Source of the DNA: Xanthostigma xanthostigma
Taxonomy: Eukaryota > Arthropoda > Insecta > Raphidioptera > Raphidiidae
Assembly: GCA_963575645.1 (NCBI GenBank)
Contig: OY754466.1
Span: forward strand, 5,310,001 to 5,374,000
Direction: 5' to 3'
Length of the DNA: 64,000 bases
The translations under genes were made by a program, and so were the position numbers. Position 1 is the first letter of the stretch. The number at the start of each line of letters is the position of its first letter. Shown piece by piece: positions 35,820 to 45,841 of this stretch. The notes under the pieces are model-generated. The model did no database searches, had not been told where the DNA came from, and was given only the letters and a program-made list of their open reading frames with translations.

Positions 35820-37440
35820 AATTAAAATAATATTTATCATTTTTTTGAGATTGATTTACAATCAGATGGTGATCAATTCCAAAAATACACACTGAATTAC
35901 AGGGCATTTTTTATTTTTGAAAGACCAAAAAACTCAACATCGAAATTAAAATATTTCTCATTTTTTGAGATTGATTTAACATCAGTCGGTGAGATTTTTT
36001 GAACTCATCAATTCCAAAAATTTTGAATTCACACTGAATTACAGCATTTTTGATTTTTGAAAGACCAAAAAACTTATCATCGAAACTATAATATTTCACA
36101 TTTTTTGAGATTGATTTAACATCAGTCGGTGAGATTTTTTTAACTCATCAATTCCAAAAATGTTGAATACACACTGAATTACAGCATTTTTGATTTTTGA
36201 AAGACCAAAAAAACTCAACATCAAAACCAAATTTTTCAGATTTATACATCTGATTATTTATGATCATTTGATCAAGTTTTTGAAACCCAACATCAAATCG
36301 AAAATTTCCACAGCATCTTTCTAATATTTCTGCCTATAATTTTGCATTGATTTTAAAAACGTACAAATGATTTTTTTAAAGATCAGATTTAATCTCTTAA
36401 TCGAATTCCCAAATTTGACCAGCATTTTTGTAGCAGTTCTGTCTAAATAATTAGGTAGCATCGAAATATTTTTGTGACAGCCTTGTCAATTGGAAAAGCA
36501 TCGAAACAAATTAGTATCGCGTTCAAAAAAAAATATTTCTGTCTTTTAAAAATCTAATTCAAATCACTCGATCAACTTTTTGATTATGTTTTTTTTTTAA
36601 AATATTTTCGGAAATGTCCACAGCATCTTTGTAAACAACTTTACTTTATTATATTTTTGACCCCCAACATCACATCAAAAATTTCATCAAATTTGTGACA
36701 ACTATGTCTACAAAATTAAATTAAAATTTTGGCATTGCATTAAAATAATATGTGTCTAACTTTTTAAGATCTGATTTAAATCAGTGGAACAAATTTTTTA
36801 ATACTCGACAGGCATCTCGGAATACAATTATTATTAACATTAAGAAAACATTGTAGGTTAAATTTTGCATTCAATTAAAATGATGTATATCTTTTTTTTG
36901 GAGATCTATTCCCGACAACCCAAATCACAATGGAAATTGAAATAAAAAAACTTCTATATTTAGCATCGAATTTGTATCTTTTATTTAAGATCTGATGCAA
37001 ATCACTTAGTCAAATTTTTGCAAATTGAACACTTCCGGAAATGTCCATCTCACCTCCCTGACATCTTAAACCACAATTAGAATTGAAATAAAAAAAAATT
37101 CTATATTTAGAATTGAATTCAAATAAAGTATATATCTTTTTTTGAAGATCTGATTCAAATTACTAGGTTAAATATTGCCAATTCAACAATACCGGAAATG
37201 TCTATCTCACCTTCCTGACATCTCAAACCACAATTGGAATTGAAGTTAAAAAAAATTCTATATTTAGCATGGAATTAAAATAATAGGCGTATATCTTTTA
37301 TTTTAGGTCTGATCCGAGTTACTAGGTCAAATTTTGAAACTTCATCACTACCGGAAATTTCCTTATCATCTCTCGCTACAATTAGCATTCTTCTAACTAT
37401 AAGCATCGCATAAAAAAAATTTCTTAGATTTTTTTAAAAA
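35820..37440. repeat. Decayed tandem array, 120-157-bp units
   Basis: At the left, ttttttgagattgattta recurs at about 35844, 35964 and 36104 with atcagtcggtgagatttttt and caccgaattacag-type blocks. To the right the units drift: agatctgattyaaat, aggtcaaatttt, ccggaaatgtccatctcacc and ctatatttagcat recur every 150 or so bases (last motif near 36955, 37101 and 37256). About 1.6 kb of one ancient minisatellite with a gradient of decay. Confidence 0.75.
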
Positions 37441-38345
37441 ATAATCACTCAGTTGTATTTTGGGACATACATACAAAATACAATAAAATATTTAAACACA
37501 CATAATATATAAGAGAGAAATATCATCGAAACATCACCACCTCTGCATTAAATTGGGTATCACTAAACGGTTAATATTAAGCACGCTTTCATGATGATGC
37601 TGCGGTTGCATTTGAAATATGGAACGCATATAGAGACCAGATAGGTGTGAACCCGGTGTGGTTTTATTTTAAACTGAGACCGCGAGCGACACGCAGCGTC
37701 GTTTATAAGGCGTCGCGATCGCATATCGACTGGCACAACTCGCAGCATTGCTGCATATATACACATCGAACACGGCGTGTGTTTACGTATGGATGTGTGT
37801 GTGTATGTGAAACAACCCCTTATAACTGTGTTAGTATGTTGCGATTCAAGAAGAACCGTTCATTTAAAGTTCACCATTCCTTGTGTTACTATATGTTTTA
37901 CGGAAGGACGTCGCACCACCAATAATTAATCTGTCCAATTTTTAAAGTGAAACTTTTATTCTATCGCCCCGAATTTTTCTGGCCGTCTGTTGCATGTCGC
38001 ATTACAGGCGGCCGCGGAGTAGGGGTAAAGTGAAAGGCGCTCGGAGTAGGCGCTCGGTAGAGCAGCCAAGGCCAATATGGCGGCGCCCATGGTTAGCATC
38101 AGCTGACCGTGTAGTATGTATAACACATAGTCAGTCTGTCATGCGGGCAAGTGCTGTACAGTGTTTACATGTTTTTATTCGTGTATTCATGTGAATATTG
38201 TTGTTTATAATTAATCGTGATGGATCAGTGTCTACAATCCAACGCCTACAATCCAATAAAAGTTTCACTTGCCTCGTGGTTTCTTAAAACCACACAACTG
38301 TTTTTTTTATCACGAACCAACTTTGCCCCTATTATTTTACATATT
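37441..38345. other. GC-richer region, possible promoter or transposon 5' region
   Basis: 37670-37790 and 38000-38100 are rich in CG dinucleotides (gccgcggagtaggggtaaag, aatatggcggcgccc). The short ORFs on both strands are not recognised. The composition is unlike the flanks, so it may be regulatory DNA or the 5' end of an element. Confidence 0.35.
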
Positions 38346-38640
38346 GTAACGGGACGCCATTGGAGGCGGCGGAAGTACATTGTTGTCAGAGGCGTCTAGG
38401 CAACAATGCTCGCATTGTTGACGGAACCGCATAGACAACAATGTGCGCGTTGTTACGCAACATTGTTATACCGCATTGAAGCATGCCTTTTTCTAGAACG
38501 CCGAAGAATGTTTCAGAAGGCGGTTGAAGAACTTATATAAACAGCGCTAGCAGTCAGTCAGAAGTCAGTGTCAGTGACAAATAAGTGTTTAAAGTAAATA
38601 CAGAGATAAATAGACATCTGTGAGATATAAATATTATGTG
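38346..38640 (+). promoter_or_regulatory. TATA/Inr promoter, possibly a solo LTR
   Basis: A TATATAA box (38534-38540) is followed 33 bases later by a TCAGT initiator (38565-38569), with another TCAGT at 38554. Upstream sequence starts tgtaacgggacgccattgga and holds three acaacaatg / cattgtt inverted motifs. The layout fits an LTR U3-R, with TGTAACGGG as a possible left end, but I find no matching second LTR, primer-binding site or gag-pol. Confidence 0.45.
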
Positions 38641-38702
38641 TGCATATAGTTAGGGAGCTGACGCGCAAAAAAAACATGCCACCTGGCATATAAGCTGTTT
38701 AG

Positions 38703-38858
38703 GTCGCGACGTGTCGTCCTCATATATGTATTATACCTTTATATAAGCAAATACTATAATATTGAAATGAAAATATTTAGTGGCTCTTTAAAAACTGGGA
38801 AAATTTGTAAATTGTAACTTTTGGCTCTTCCGTCTCAAAAGGTTGCAGACCCCTGATA
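38703..38858. mobile_element. Right-half fragment of a hAT MITE
   Basis: From cgcgacgtgtcgtcctc to gtctcaaaaggttgcagacc the sequence matches the right half of 26618-26934. The left TIR is missing. Confidence 0.75.
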
Positions 38859-39592
38859 CAAGTATACAACGTACCAACTATTTCTGCAACCAAACTGCTC
38901 GATTTCCTGTTTTTTTTTCTAGGTAATATGATTTTAGGAAACCAATGATAAGAAACTTCATTTTTTAAGGCCACTTGATCGTAAATTTTAAAAAAACATT
39001 TCTCGGAAATTCTGAAACTCTCTTTACTCTAAGCATTTCATTACTGAACGAACAGCTTACTAAAATGTATGTTTGGCAAACCCACAAATTGATCAAAAAT
39101 TTAATTGATCGCAACGCAGACTAAATTTTCATCCATTTCAAAATCCGTAAACAAATAAGTAATCAAAACAGTTTAGTTACTTTGGCATTCAACTGTGTTC
39201 GTTTCGAACGACTCTATTCTGGAACCGAATCGTCCGACGTCGTGTCGGCGCCGCCGCGTTGGATAGGCGCTAGCAGCAGTGGTGCCGCCATACGGTGACG
39301 CACTGCAACAACTGTCTATCACTGCTTGCCTCGAACTGGTGCACTTGTGCCGTGACTGCCGTGACGATAGTGTCCCGTGCGACGTCACGAGATTTGTCGT
39401 CTCTCCAATCACAGATTTAAAAGACATACGTCTTCGCTGAGCTCGTTCGCGTTGAAGTATGTCCGTTGGGTCGCGGTTAAGCCGTTCGAACTTGTCATCA
39501 CACCTTAAAGGCGGATCTACACTTAAGTATTATATGACCCACTGACATATATAAAGTGGAGTATGTAACAGGACAGAAAAAGTGACGTTCAA
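38859..39592. other. Unassigned; CG-rich patch at 39180-39480
   Basis: The patch contains cgtgtcggcgccgccgcgtt and gtgcgacgtcacgag and stands out against AT-rich flanks. The minus-strand 84-codon ORF (39427-39173) has no recognised domain; low-complexity Ser/Arg content suggests it is chance. A promoter or exon of an unannotated gene cannot be excluded. Confidence 0.35.
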
Positions 39593-39898
39593 TATAATAC
39601 GCGCCACGAATCTAAAGGCTCGGAAGTTAGATGCGAATGCGGGTTTGCACTTGTACAGTCTGTTGAAAAACTACAAACTCGCAGGTCAACAAAACTAAAA
39701 TAACAATAACAACTTGACAATAGCATACTCGACTGTACTTTAAAGCAGGAAAGCGACAAGTGACAAAGGCAACGAGCGCACGTTCCGTACAGATAGCTGG
39801 GAGGTGGTGGGAGTATCAACGGCTCTAAAATGTGCCTTTGCGACGCTGTTTGTGACTAGCTTCCGAACCTTTTAGATCCGTGGCGCGTATTATATAAG
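39593..39898 (-). mobile_element. MITE with tataatacgcgccacg ends, copy 1
   Basis: Inverted ends TATAATACGCGCCACGAATC and GATCCGTGGCGCGTATTATA, followed by aaaggctcggaagtta and its complement. Reverse-orientation relative of 48325-48656 over the whole length. Confidence 0.85.
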
Positions 39899-40116
39899 GG
39901 GTTTGCTTCAGTTCCTTTTCTAATATCTACATTTATTTTTGAATTTTGTCTTAAAGGGGAGAAAATTGAAAACAAATAAAAAATAAGTTCTAAACAAATA
40001 ATTAATAATAAAAACTAAAACCCGACTACTGCAAAGTTTGAAACAAGAAAAAACTATCATCTGAGGATAGCCGTGGTCGTTTGCCATCTCGTATATATGA
40101 GGCCCCTCTAGATATA

Positions 40117-40766
40117 CAGCGTGTCCACGGAAGTTCTTTACAAATGGAATTTTTTTTTATTAATGATTGGAGCAAAAATGTTTTTCTGTGGAAAAGTTCT
40201 GCTTCGTCCAAAACCTCTAAAACACCAAAGAAATTTGTTTTCAGCCTTAAGTTATACGAGGGAAATCAAAAAAGTTTTATTTTACTAAAAATAAAAATTA
40301 TCTGTGATATTCAAGATTTTCGCCCGTAGTAGACCTTTTCAAGATATTGATCAATTGGAAAGGATTATCACCGAAAAAATCCATCAAATTCCTTCTACAA
40401 TGATTCGAAATTCAGTGACGGATTTTGGAAGGAGAACCGTTCTTTGTATGGAGAGAGATGGAGGATATGTTGAATTCTGATTTATAATTCTGAATAAATA
40501 ATTAATTAGGAGTTAGTTATGTTATTATTTTGAATTAAATTTGATTATGTAACTAATTTTACGAAAATCTTGAATATCACAGATAATTTTTATTTTTAGT
40601 CAAATAAAACTTTTTTATTTCCCTCGTATAACTTTAGGCCGAAGAAAATTTTCTTTGGTGTTTTAGAGGTTTTGGACGAAGCAGAACTTTTCCACAGAAA
40701 AACATTTTTGCTCCAATAATTAACAAAAAAAAATTCCATTTGTAAAGAACTTCCGTGGACACGCTG
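40117..40766 (+). mobile_element. Tc1/mariner-type element with about 210-bp inverted ends
   Basis: Begins CAGCGTGTCCACGGAAGTTC and ends with its exact complement, flanked by TA on both sides (40115-40116, 40767-40768). The arms run about 210 bp each (to about 40325 and from about 40558) and include aaaacctctaaaacaccaaa. Between them lies a transposase 3' remnant. Such long arms with a single coding remnant suggest a deletion derivative. Confidence 0.85.
40331..40480 (+). pseudogene. Tc1/mariner transposase, C-terminal remnant
   Basis: The frame reads RPFQDIDQLERIITEKIHQI, then PSTMIRNSVTDFGRRT and VLCMERDGGYVEF, then a stop. The L..RI...I..IP..M..NV...F..R...C...GG..E pattern is the usual tail of IS630/Tc1/mariner transposases. 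About 50 codons survive; the DDE catalytic region is gone. Confidence 0.75.
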
Positions 40767-40911
40767 TATAGCGTGATGCACTTTACCCTAGGGCTTATGA
40801 TCTCTTACTATTGTTAAAATGTAATGTTTTGTTAGGGTAGGTGGCATATGACCACGGCTATCCTCAGATGAGAATATTTTATTGTTTCATACTTTTCAGT
40901 AGTCGGGTTTT

Positions 40912-41631
40912 GGCTTTTCACTTATTTTATGTTATAGATAAGATCTGTATAGTTAATTATCATATACATATTTTATTATGCTATCTTTAATAAATAAATA
41001 ATAATAAGTACCTAATAATAGATTGTTGCTAAAAGCTATTGTTTATTGATTTATCAGCTGCGTGTTGATTATATGTCAAGTATGATTTAAGACAAAGTCT
41101 TTTGTACCATCCGTAATAATCTTAAATCTTTTATTATTGTATTATAATAGATTATTTACATATACTGTGTTGCAGAAGGCATTATTAAAAAATCTGATAT
41201 AACAATGTCCTTAGTTGTAAACATTTATTTTCCCAGAAGAAAAGCGTTGTAGTATTTTAATCGATTCTGCTCTAAAAATAATTAATACACTAATAATGAA
41301 TTATTATTAGGTGTAGAATATATTTTTGACAAAGTTGTTATCAGTTTTTGATTAAACAAAATTTAAAATATATTTTTATCTGTAATATAAGATTTATAAC
41401 GTCAATAATTGTCGTTTTTATATCCTTCAAAATTGCATACCTATATGTTATCAGGTATTTAGAAAAGGACGAACGCTTCTCTCTTGTATTGGATGTTGAC
41501 ACCACTGCACTGTATTAACTGATATAGGGAATGCTAGACCCATTTATTTATACTGTCTCTGGTCACAGCACAACACAACGGAAAAATTATAAATAATTTC
41601 AATATTTCATAGATAAGTTACTCTATGATTC
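40912..41631. other. No supported feature
   Basis: AT-rich sequence with no recognised ORF or repeat. Confidence 0.4.
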
Positions 41632-42255
41632 ATAGCGGTTCCGCCCGGTTTCACCCGGGTGTAAAAGAACGAATGAGGAAGGGAGGAACATGAGTATACA
41701 CATTCATCTTAGTTTACCGAGATGAATGTTGTGTCCAAATTTCATGATGATCGGAGTTACCGTTCAAACGTTTTTGTCGATAAAATGCAGTATTTATGTA
41801 CTTTTTTAACTAATAATTTTTTTAGTTAATTAAATAAAATTAAAATTAATTTAAATGTAAGCCTTAGAAGAAAGCAATGTAGAAAATAAAAAAAAAAAAA
41901 TAAAAATATATTCGCCCAACGTAGGGCTCGAACCCATGACCCTGATATTGGCAGTCGTGTGCTCTACCGATTGAGCTAGCCGGCGTTGCATTCTTACAGC
42001 GCTAATATGAGTATATTTAGTTAGTGCATTTCACCTGAATAGATGCTTATTTTTGAGATACATTTTGCAACATTTTTCATTAATGCTCCGCTCCTAATGG
42101 TCGTAGCCTGATTTTATATAGCCTATTATAGCCTTCCTCGATAAATGTGCTATTCAACAAAAAAAAAAAAATTGTTTCAATTTGAACCAGTAGTTCCTGA
42201 GATTAGCGCGTTCAAACAAACAAATAAACTCTTCAGCTTTATATATTAGTATAGA
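41632..42255 (-). mobile_element. tRNA-carrying Helitron-like element, copy 1
   Basis: On the minus strand it begins TCTATACTAATATATAAAGC and ends ggaaccgctat, a decayed CTAG. The outer parts match the Lep1-type copies at 2549 and 23014. Replacing about 30 bp of those is a 300-bp insert: ctattcaggtgaaatgcact, a tRNA-like body, then a T-rich stretch with ttctaaggcttacatttaaa. The copy at 49445-50028 has the same insert at the same place, so the insert is part of a subfamily and not an accident. Confidence 0.8.
41913..41985 (-). ncRNA. tRNA-Lys-like body with GCC anticodon position
   Basis: Minus strand reads gccggctagctcaatcggta, gagc, an anticodon arm with loop ctgccaa, then a T arm with gggttcgagcc and an end gttgggcg. 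Outside the anticodon it closely follows insect tRNA-Lys(CTT); aligned, CTT has become GCC. The acceptor stem has about two mismatches and the anticodon stem is weakened. A and B boxes look functional for pol III. A charged, translating tRNA is unlikely. Confidence 0.65.
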
Positions 42256-42395
42256 TTAATAATATTTTGGGAACTAATTTATAAAAATAATTATAAATGA
42301 TTTAAAAAACAAAAATAAGTTTGCTAACTCCGATAAAAATATAATTTATTTATTAAATTTTTTTATACAATGATATAGTCCAAGACTATATATGT
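42256..42395. promoter_or_regulatory. Probable 3'UTR and poly(A) signal of the first LRR gene
   Basis: AATAAA read on the minus strand at about 42346-42352 (plus-strand tttatttatt) is the first such hexamer I see beyond the hairpin MITE, about 255 bases after the stop. Use of this signal is inferred. Confidence 0.4.
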
Positions 42396-42542
42396 ATATG
42401 TCGCCGGGATATTGTCAAATCCGTGATTTTGTAATTACACTACTGAAATTACAATATCACGATTGACAAAGATTCGTGATATTATAATTTCACTAAGTGA
42501 AATTATAATATCACGGGTTTGACAATATCCCGGCGACATATA
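42396..42542. mobile_element. 147-bp hairpin MITE in the 3' flank of an LRR gene
   Basis: TATGTCGCCGGGATATTGTC and its complement GACAATATCCCGGCGACATA form the ends; aatatcacg and gaaattata motifs continue the pairing inward, so nearly the whole element folds. It begins 61 bases past the stop codon of the gene at 42604. Confidence 0.85.
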
Positions 42543-42603
42543 TATCATATTATGATATGCCTACTAGTAAAACAGCTACAAACATATTTAATTATTTTTT
42601 CGT

Positions 42604-43377
42604 TCAATTACTTTGTTTACAAAGTATACCTTGAATATTCGGTTTGTCATACACACTATCAGTCACATTCAAAAAGTTACCACGGTCACTCTGTAACAAC
42701 TTCAATTCAGCCAACTGTTTGCACGGCATATCATAATTATTACGAATATTAAGACTTCTTAAATGAGTAAATTGCTGCGAATACTCAATGCTCTGCAAAC
42801 TCGAAATCTGATTCGAATGCAGAATCAAATCAGCCAATGACGGCATTCCTTCAAACACAGTAAAGTCAATCGTTTTTAAATCATTGTTATTCAGAATCAG
42901 CTGTTCAAGATTTACTAAATCGGTGAAAATACCGTAATCCAAGCTTTTCAGTTTGTTGTATGAAATGTATAGAATCTTCAGTTTCGAAGCACTTCTGAAA
43001 GCGCCAGGCGTAATTGTTTCAAGGTCGTTATGGGCGAGCGAAATGAATTCGATTGAAGTTAGTGGCGTGAAAGCGCCTTCAGCGACTGAGGTTATGTGAT
43101 TTTTTTCGAAGAATAAATTCAGAGTCGAATTGTAATTGTGATAGTTGAATAACGAGGCCTCTATTTCCGAAAATTGGGAAAAGATGAACTCGGCTTGGGC
43201 AACCTTGTTTGGTTTCTTGGATAGATCGGTTATGAAAGTATTGTATTGGGTTCTGTTTGCGTCGTAACAATAGAGGAATTCCAATGTCCAGTCGTAGTGG
43301 CAACCGGTTGCAAGTCCTACGTCCATCTTGAACAAAAGCAGCAGAGATACGCGTGATATGACGGATAGTGGTGACAT
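42604..43377 (-). CDS. Secreted leucine-rich-repeat protein, paralogue 1
   Basis: 257 residues from ATG at 43377. A hydrophobic N-terminus (residues 8-24) fits a signal peptide. Cys26 and Cys37 form an N-terminal cap pair, then about five 24-residue LRRs (roughly 84-213) of the pattern L..L.L..N.L..I..G.F, for example LEQLILNNNDLKTIDFTVF. A C-terminal cap has Cys219 and Cys253. There is no transmembrane segment or GPI-like tail, so it is probably secreted. N-glycosylation motifs include NRT 41 and NST 83. The coding part has no intron; just upstream, tttttttccag before attaagATG looks like a 3' splice site, implying a 5'UTR exon further up. Its closest relative is the next gene at 45842-46591. 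LRR proteins of this type bind proteins or microbial ligands; a specific role cannot be assigned. Confidence 0.85.
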   Translation of the reverse strand: MSPLSVISRVSLLLLFKMDVGLATGCHYDWTLEFLYCYDANRTQYNTFITDLSKKPNKVAQAEFIFSQFSEIEASLFNYHNYNSTLNLFFEKNHITSVAEGAFTPLTSIEFISLAHNDLETITPGAFRSASKLKILYISYNKLKSLDYGIFTDLVNLEQLILNNNDLKTIDFTVFEGMPSLADLILHSNQISSLQSIEYSQQFTHLRSLNIRNNYDMPCKQLAELKLLQSDRGNFLNVTDSVYDKPNIQGILCKQSN

Positions 43378-43645
43378 CTTAATCTGGAAAAAAATAATAT
43401 TTCTCGATTATTTCAATCTGCTGTGACAGAAGATACTTGCCAAGTTTGGCCTGCAAAATTATCATTTCAAACAATATTTTTTGTGCTTATCAAAACACTG
43501 CTACATTTCAATTAATTTTTACACGCTTTATATCAGTTTCACTTGTAAGTTTGTATGTATGTATGTACGTATGTTTGTTTGTAATTTCGTTTGGACTACA
43601 GCAAGTAGTTTATATAGTGGTATAATATGCCAGCACTGTAAGTAC

Positions 43646-43735
43646 AGTGGCTAGCCGTGCGGTCTAAAGCACGGGTCTTCGCTGACGTCAACTCTCGGAA
43701 TCACGGGTCGTGGGTTCTAATCTCGTCCACGCCGA
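43646..43735 (+). ncRNA. tRNA-like (pseudo-tRNA) in a dispersed element
   Basis: Second copy of the block at 14049-14141, with ctagccgtgcggtctaaagc and gtcgtgggttctaatctcgt. The T stem is weaker than in the first copy. Confidence 0.5.
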
Positions 43736-43984
43736 AAAAAGTTGTTTTTTTTCGGCAAATTTTTGACTATAAATCGAACTAAAAAGTGGAAAATAAATAT
43801 AGTTTAAAAAAAACTAAAAAACGTGCTTTATATCAAACTAAAAAAAGTGAAAAATAAATATAGTTAAAAAAAACTAAAAAACACGCTTTATATCGACGTA
43901 CGAAAATGTGGAACAAAGCGCCCCACGCTTTTTTCACAATAATACTAGTATTTTTTATTCATTATTGTTTTAAGCTTATTTTAA

Positions 43985-44774
43985 TAGGCCCCACTCACGA
44001 TCAAACTTCATGCCACAGTTCAGTGTTCAGTGAAGTTGGACAGATTAATCGAAAGACTGACTGGCACCACACACAGTTCATGCAAACTGCTCAGTTTTTT
44101 AAATTTTTTGTGTTCAGTTTGGTTCAGTTGTTGGCATACACTCGTCGAGTATAGATACATAAGATATATTATATTATATACACACTATAATATTATACTA
44201 TAGAGTATATAGTTCATTAATAAGAACTAAATGAGTAATTTAAATGGTGAGGATTGGCTGTTCAGAGCTATGGGATTGTATTTAAAACAGAGAAATAAGA
44301 AAAAAAAAGAAGAATATGGGTGAAAAATTGGTTAGAAATGCGTGATTCAAGAAGTCATGTTTATTTGATTAATGAATTACATCTTGAGCCGCTTGATTGC
44401 AATAATTATTTACGAATGAATGAATTAACTTACAATTATTTACTGGAATTAGTTACCCTATTTATTAAGAACCAGGACACAAATATGTGAAAATCTATTT
44501 CTGCACAAGAAAGGCAGCAACATTGAGATTTTTGGCTTCTGGTTGTACAAAACACAGAACTCCAAAAACTGAACTGAAAAACACCCACACACACAACAGT
44601 TTACTTGAACACTGAACACTGAAGTCGTTCAAAAATCAAGATGCATTTGATGAGTTCATGCTTGACTTCAGTGTTGGTTTCAGTGTTTATTTGTCCCACA
44701 CACTATCATGCTTCACTGAACTATAAGTTTGAACACTGAACTGTTGCATGAAGTGTGATCGTGAGTGGGGCCTA
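43985..44774 (+). mobile_element. PIF/Harbinger element, internally deleted
   Basis: TIRs TAGGCCCCACTCACGATCA and TGATCGTGAGTGGGGCCTA style ends, flanked by TAA (43982-43984 and 44775-44777), the 3-bp target typical of PIF/Harbinger. Subterminal regions repeat ttcagtgttcagtg / cactgaacactgaa motifs. The centre keeps an N-terminal transposase piece. At 790 bp it is far shorter than an autonomous copy. Confidence 0.9.
44317..44550 (+). pseudogene. Harbinger transposase N-terminal pseudogene
   Basis: The frame reads WVKNWLEMRDSRSHVYLINE, then LHLEPLDCNNYLRMNELTYN, then LLELVTLFIKNQDTNM, then a stop, and in frame again SISAQERQQH, a second stop and DFWLLV. This follows the W...W...R...L..EL......Y..FLRM....F..LL..V...I..QDT.MR.....ER...TLRFLA region of Harbinger transposases. 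Two stops and the missing DDE half make it dead. Confidence 0.85.
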
Positions 44775-44846
44775 TAAAAAAAATATTTTTTAATTTTTAG
44801 TTCGAAATAAAGCGTGTTTTTTAGCTTTTTTTAAACTATATTTTTA

Positions 44847-45228
44847 GGATAAAAAACTCAGTTTTGACGAGAACTTGATCCCTTTTCCATATTTATGTTT
44901 TTGGTGGGATGTAATTTATTGTGAATAATAAATTATCAGTTGTTGATCATTCTATAATTAATCTTTTGTGATTTAAAAGTCTCTTTTGTATATTCAATAA
45001 TCTTAAATCTTTTATTGTTCTATTATAATAATTACATATAAGCTATAATATTGAAAAAAACATTTTTTTGTATTTTTTTTATGTTTACAGGCCTAGAGAT
45101 TTGTTTGGGTCTAGAAATTTCATGTTATTCAACTAAAAATTAAAACAAATAAACAGCACTACGCAATTAATATTCACTTTATTAAAAATCAAATTACAGT
45201 ACACATAACATATTATAAATTAAAAATA
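44847..45228. other. Interval between LRR genes; possible poly(A) signal
   Basis: Minus-strand AATAAA at about 45177-45183 could end the transcript of the gene at 45842. Nothing else is recognised. Confidence 0.35.
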
Positions 45229-45826
45229 GGGTAAATGTACCAGTTTCCGACAACTAACCTGTGGTTCACTTATATTTTTATCAGGCCTGCAGAATTGGAA
45301 AACGCAAGCTAACTGGTTCATTCGCTAAACTATCGAAAGGACATTAAATCAGGATATTTTGCATCAAAATTACTTGTCGATGATTATGTAATTATAGGAA
45401 ATGTTATTGTTTTTCTGTGTAAACAATTTCTTTGATCCGACCCCGACATTTCAATTTAACAATTTCAAACGAATATTAACTTAACAGTGGTGGCAGTAAC
45501 AAAAAAAATGTCCTACAAAATATGCTTATTTTTTAAAGATCTTTTCAACAATACCACTTTCGACCTATTTAAAATTCCGGAGTTCTGAACATTCTGGAGC
45601 AAACTAATATGGAAGGCGACCTCTCCGGGGGAAACAACACCACCATTCGATTCTTCGTTAGGGCTTTTATAATACTGATTTTTGACACAACTCTCTTACG
45701 ACTAACCGTTTTGGAAAAAAATGATTGATACGGGTGGTATATCCAAGTCGAATTGATAATCTGTTTTTTTTAAGTCGATTAAAAATGGAAATGTGATCGG
45801 TGTGTAGGAACTGGTACATTTACCTT
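45229..45826. mobile_element. Inverted-repeat element just after the second LRR stop codon
   Basis: Ends gggtaaatgtaccagttt and aactggtacatttacctt are inverted over about 18 bp. The interior of about 560 bp is AT-rich and non-coding. It ends about 15 bases past the stop codon of the gene at 45842. Target duplication is unclear. Confidence 0.65.
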
Positions 45827-45841
45827 ATACGGAAAGTACTT

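Larger units (their letters stand above)
40017..40911. mobile_element. MITE with aaaacccgactact ends, split by a Tc1/mariner element
   Basis: Outer arms aaaacccgactactgcaaag... and ...cttttcagtagtcgggtttt match the intact family member at 16482-16735, including gatagccgtggtcgtttgcc and ggtggcatatgaccacggct. The inner 650 bp (40117-40766) are foreign. Confidence 0.85.
43508..44846 (+). mobile_element. Dispersed element with tRNA-like head, split by Harbinger
   Basis: Matches 13927-14345 and 15785-15975: tacacgctttatat, gtatgtatgt, the tRNA-like block, aactaaaaaacacgctttat, and acgtacgaaaatgtggaaca with aaagcgccccacgctttttt. After aagcttatttt it is broken by the Harbinger element, then resumes with tttttagttcgaaataaagc to about 44846. 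It lies between the two LRR genes. Confidence 0.7.

Noticed and set aside
39173-39427. 84-codon minus-strand ORF in a CG-rich patch
   Set aside because: Low-complexity Ser/Arg/Thr content, no domain, no splice evidence; kept only as a composition anomaly.
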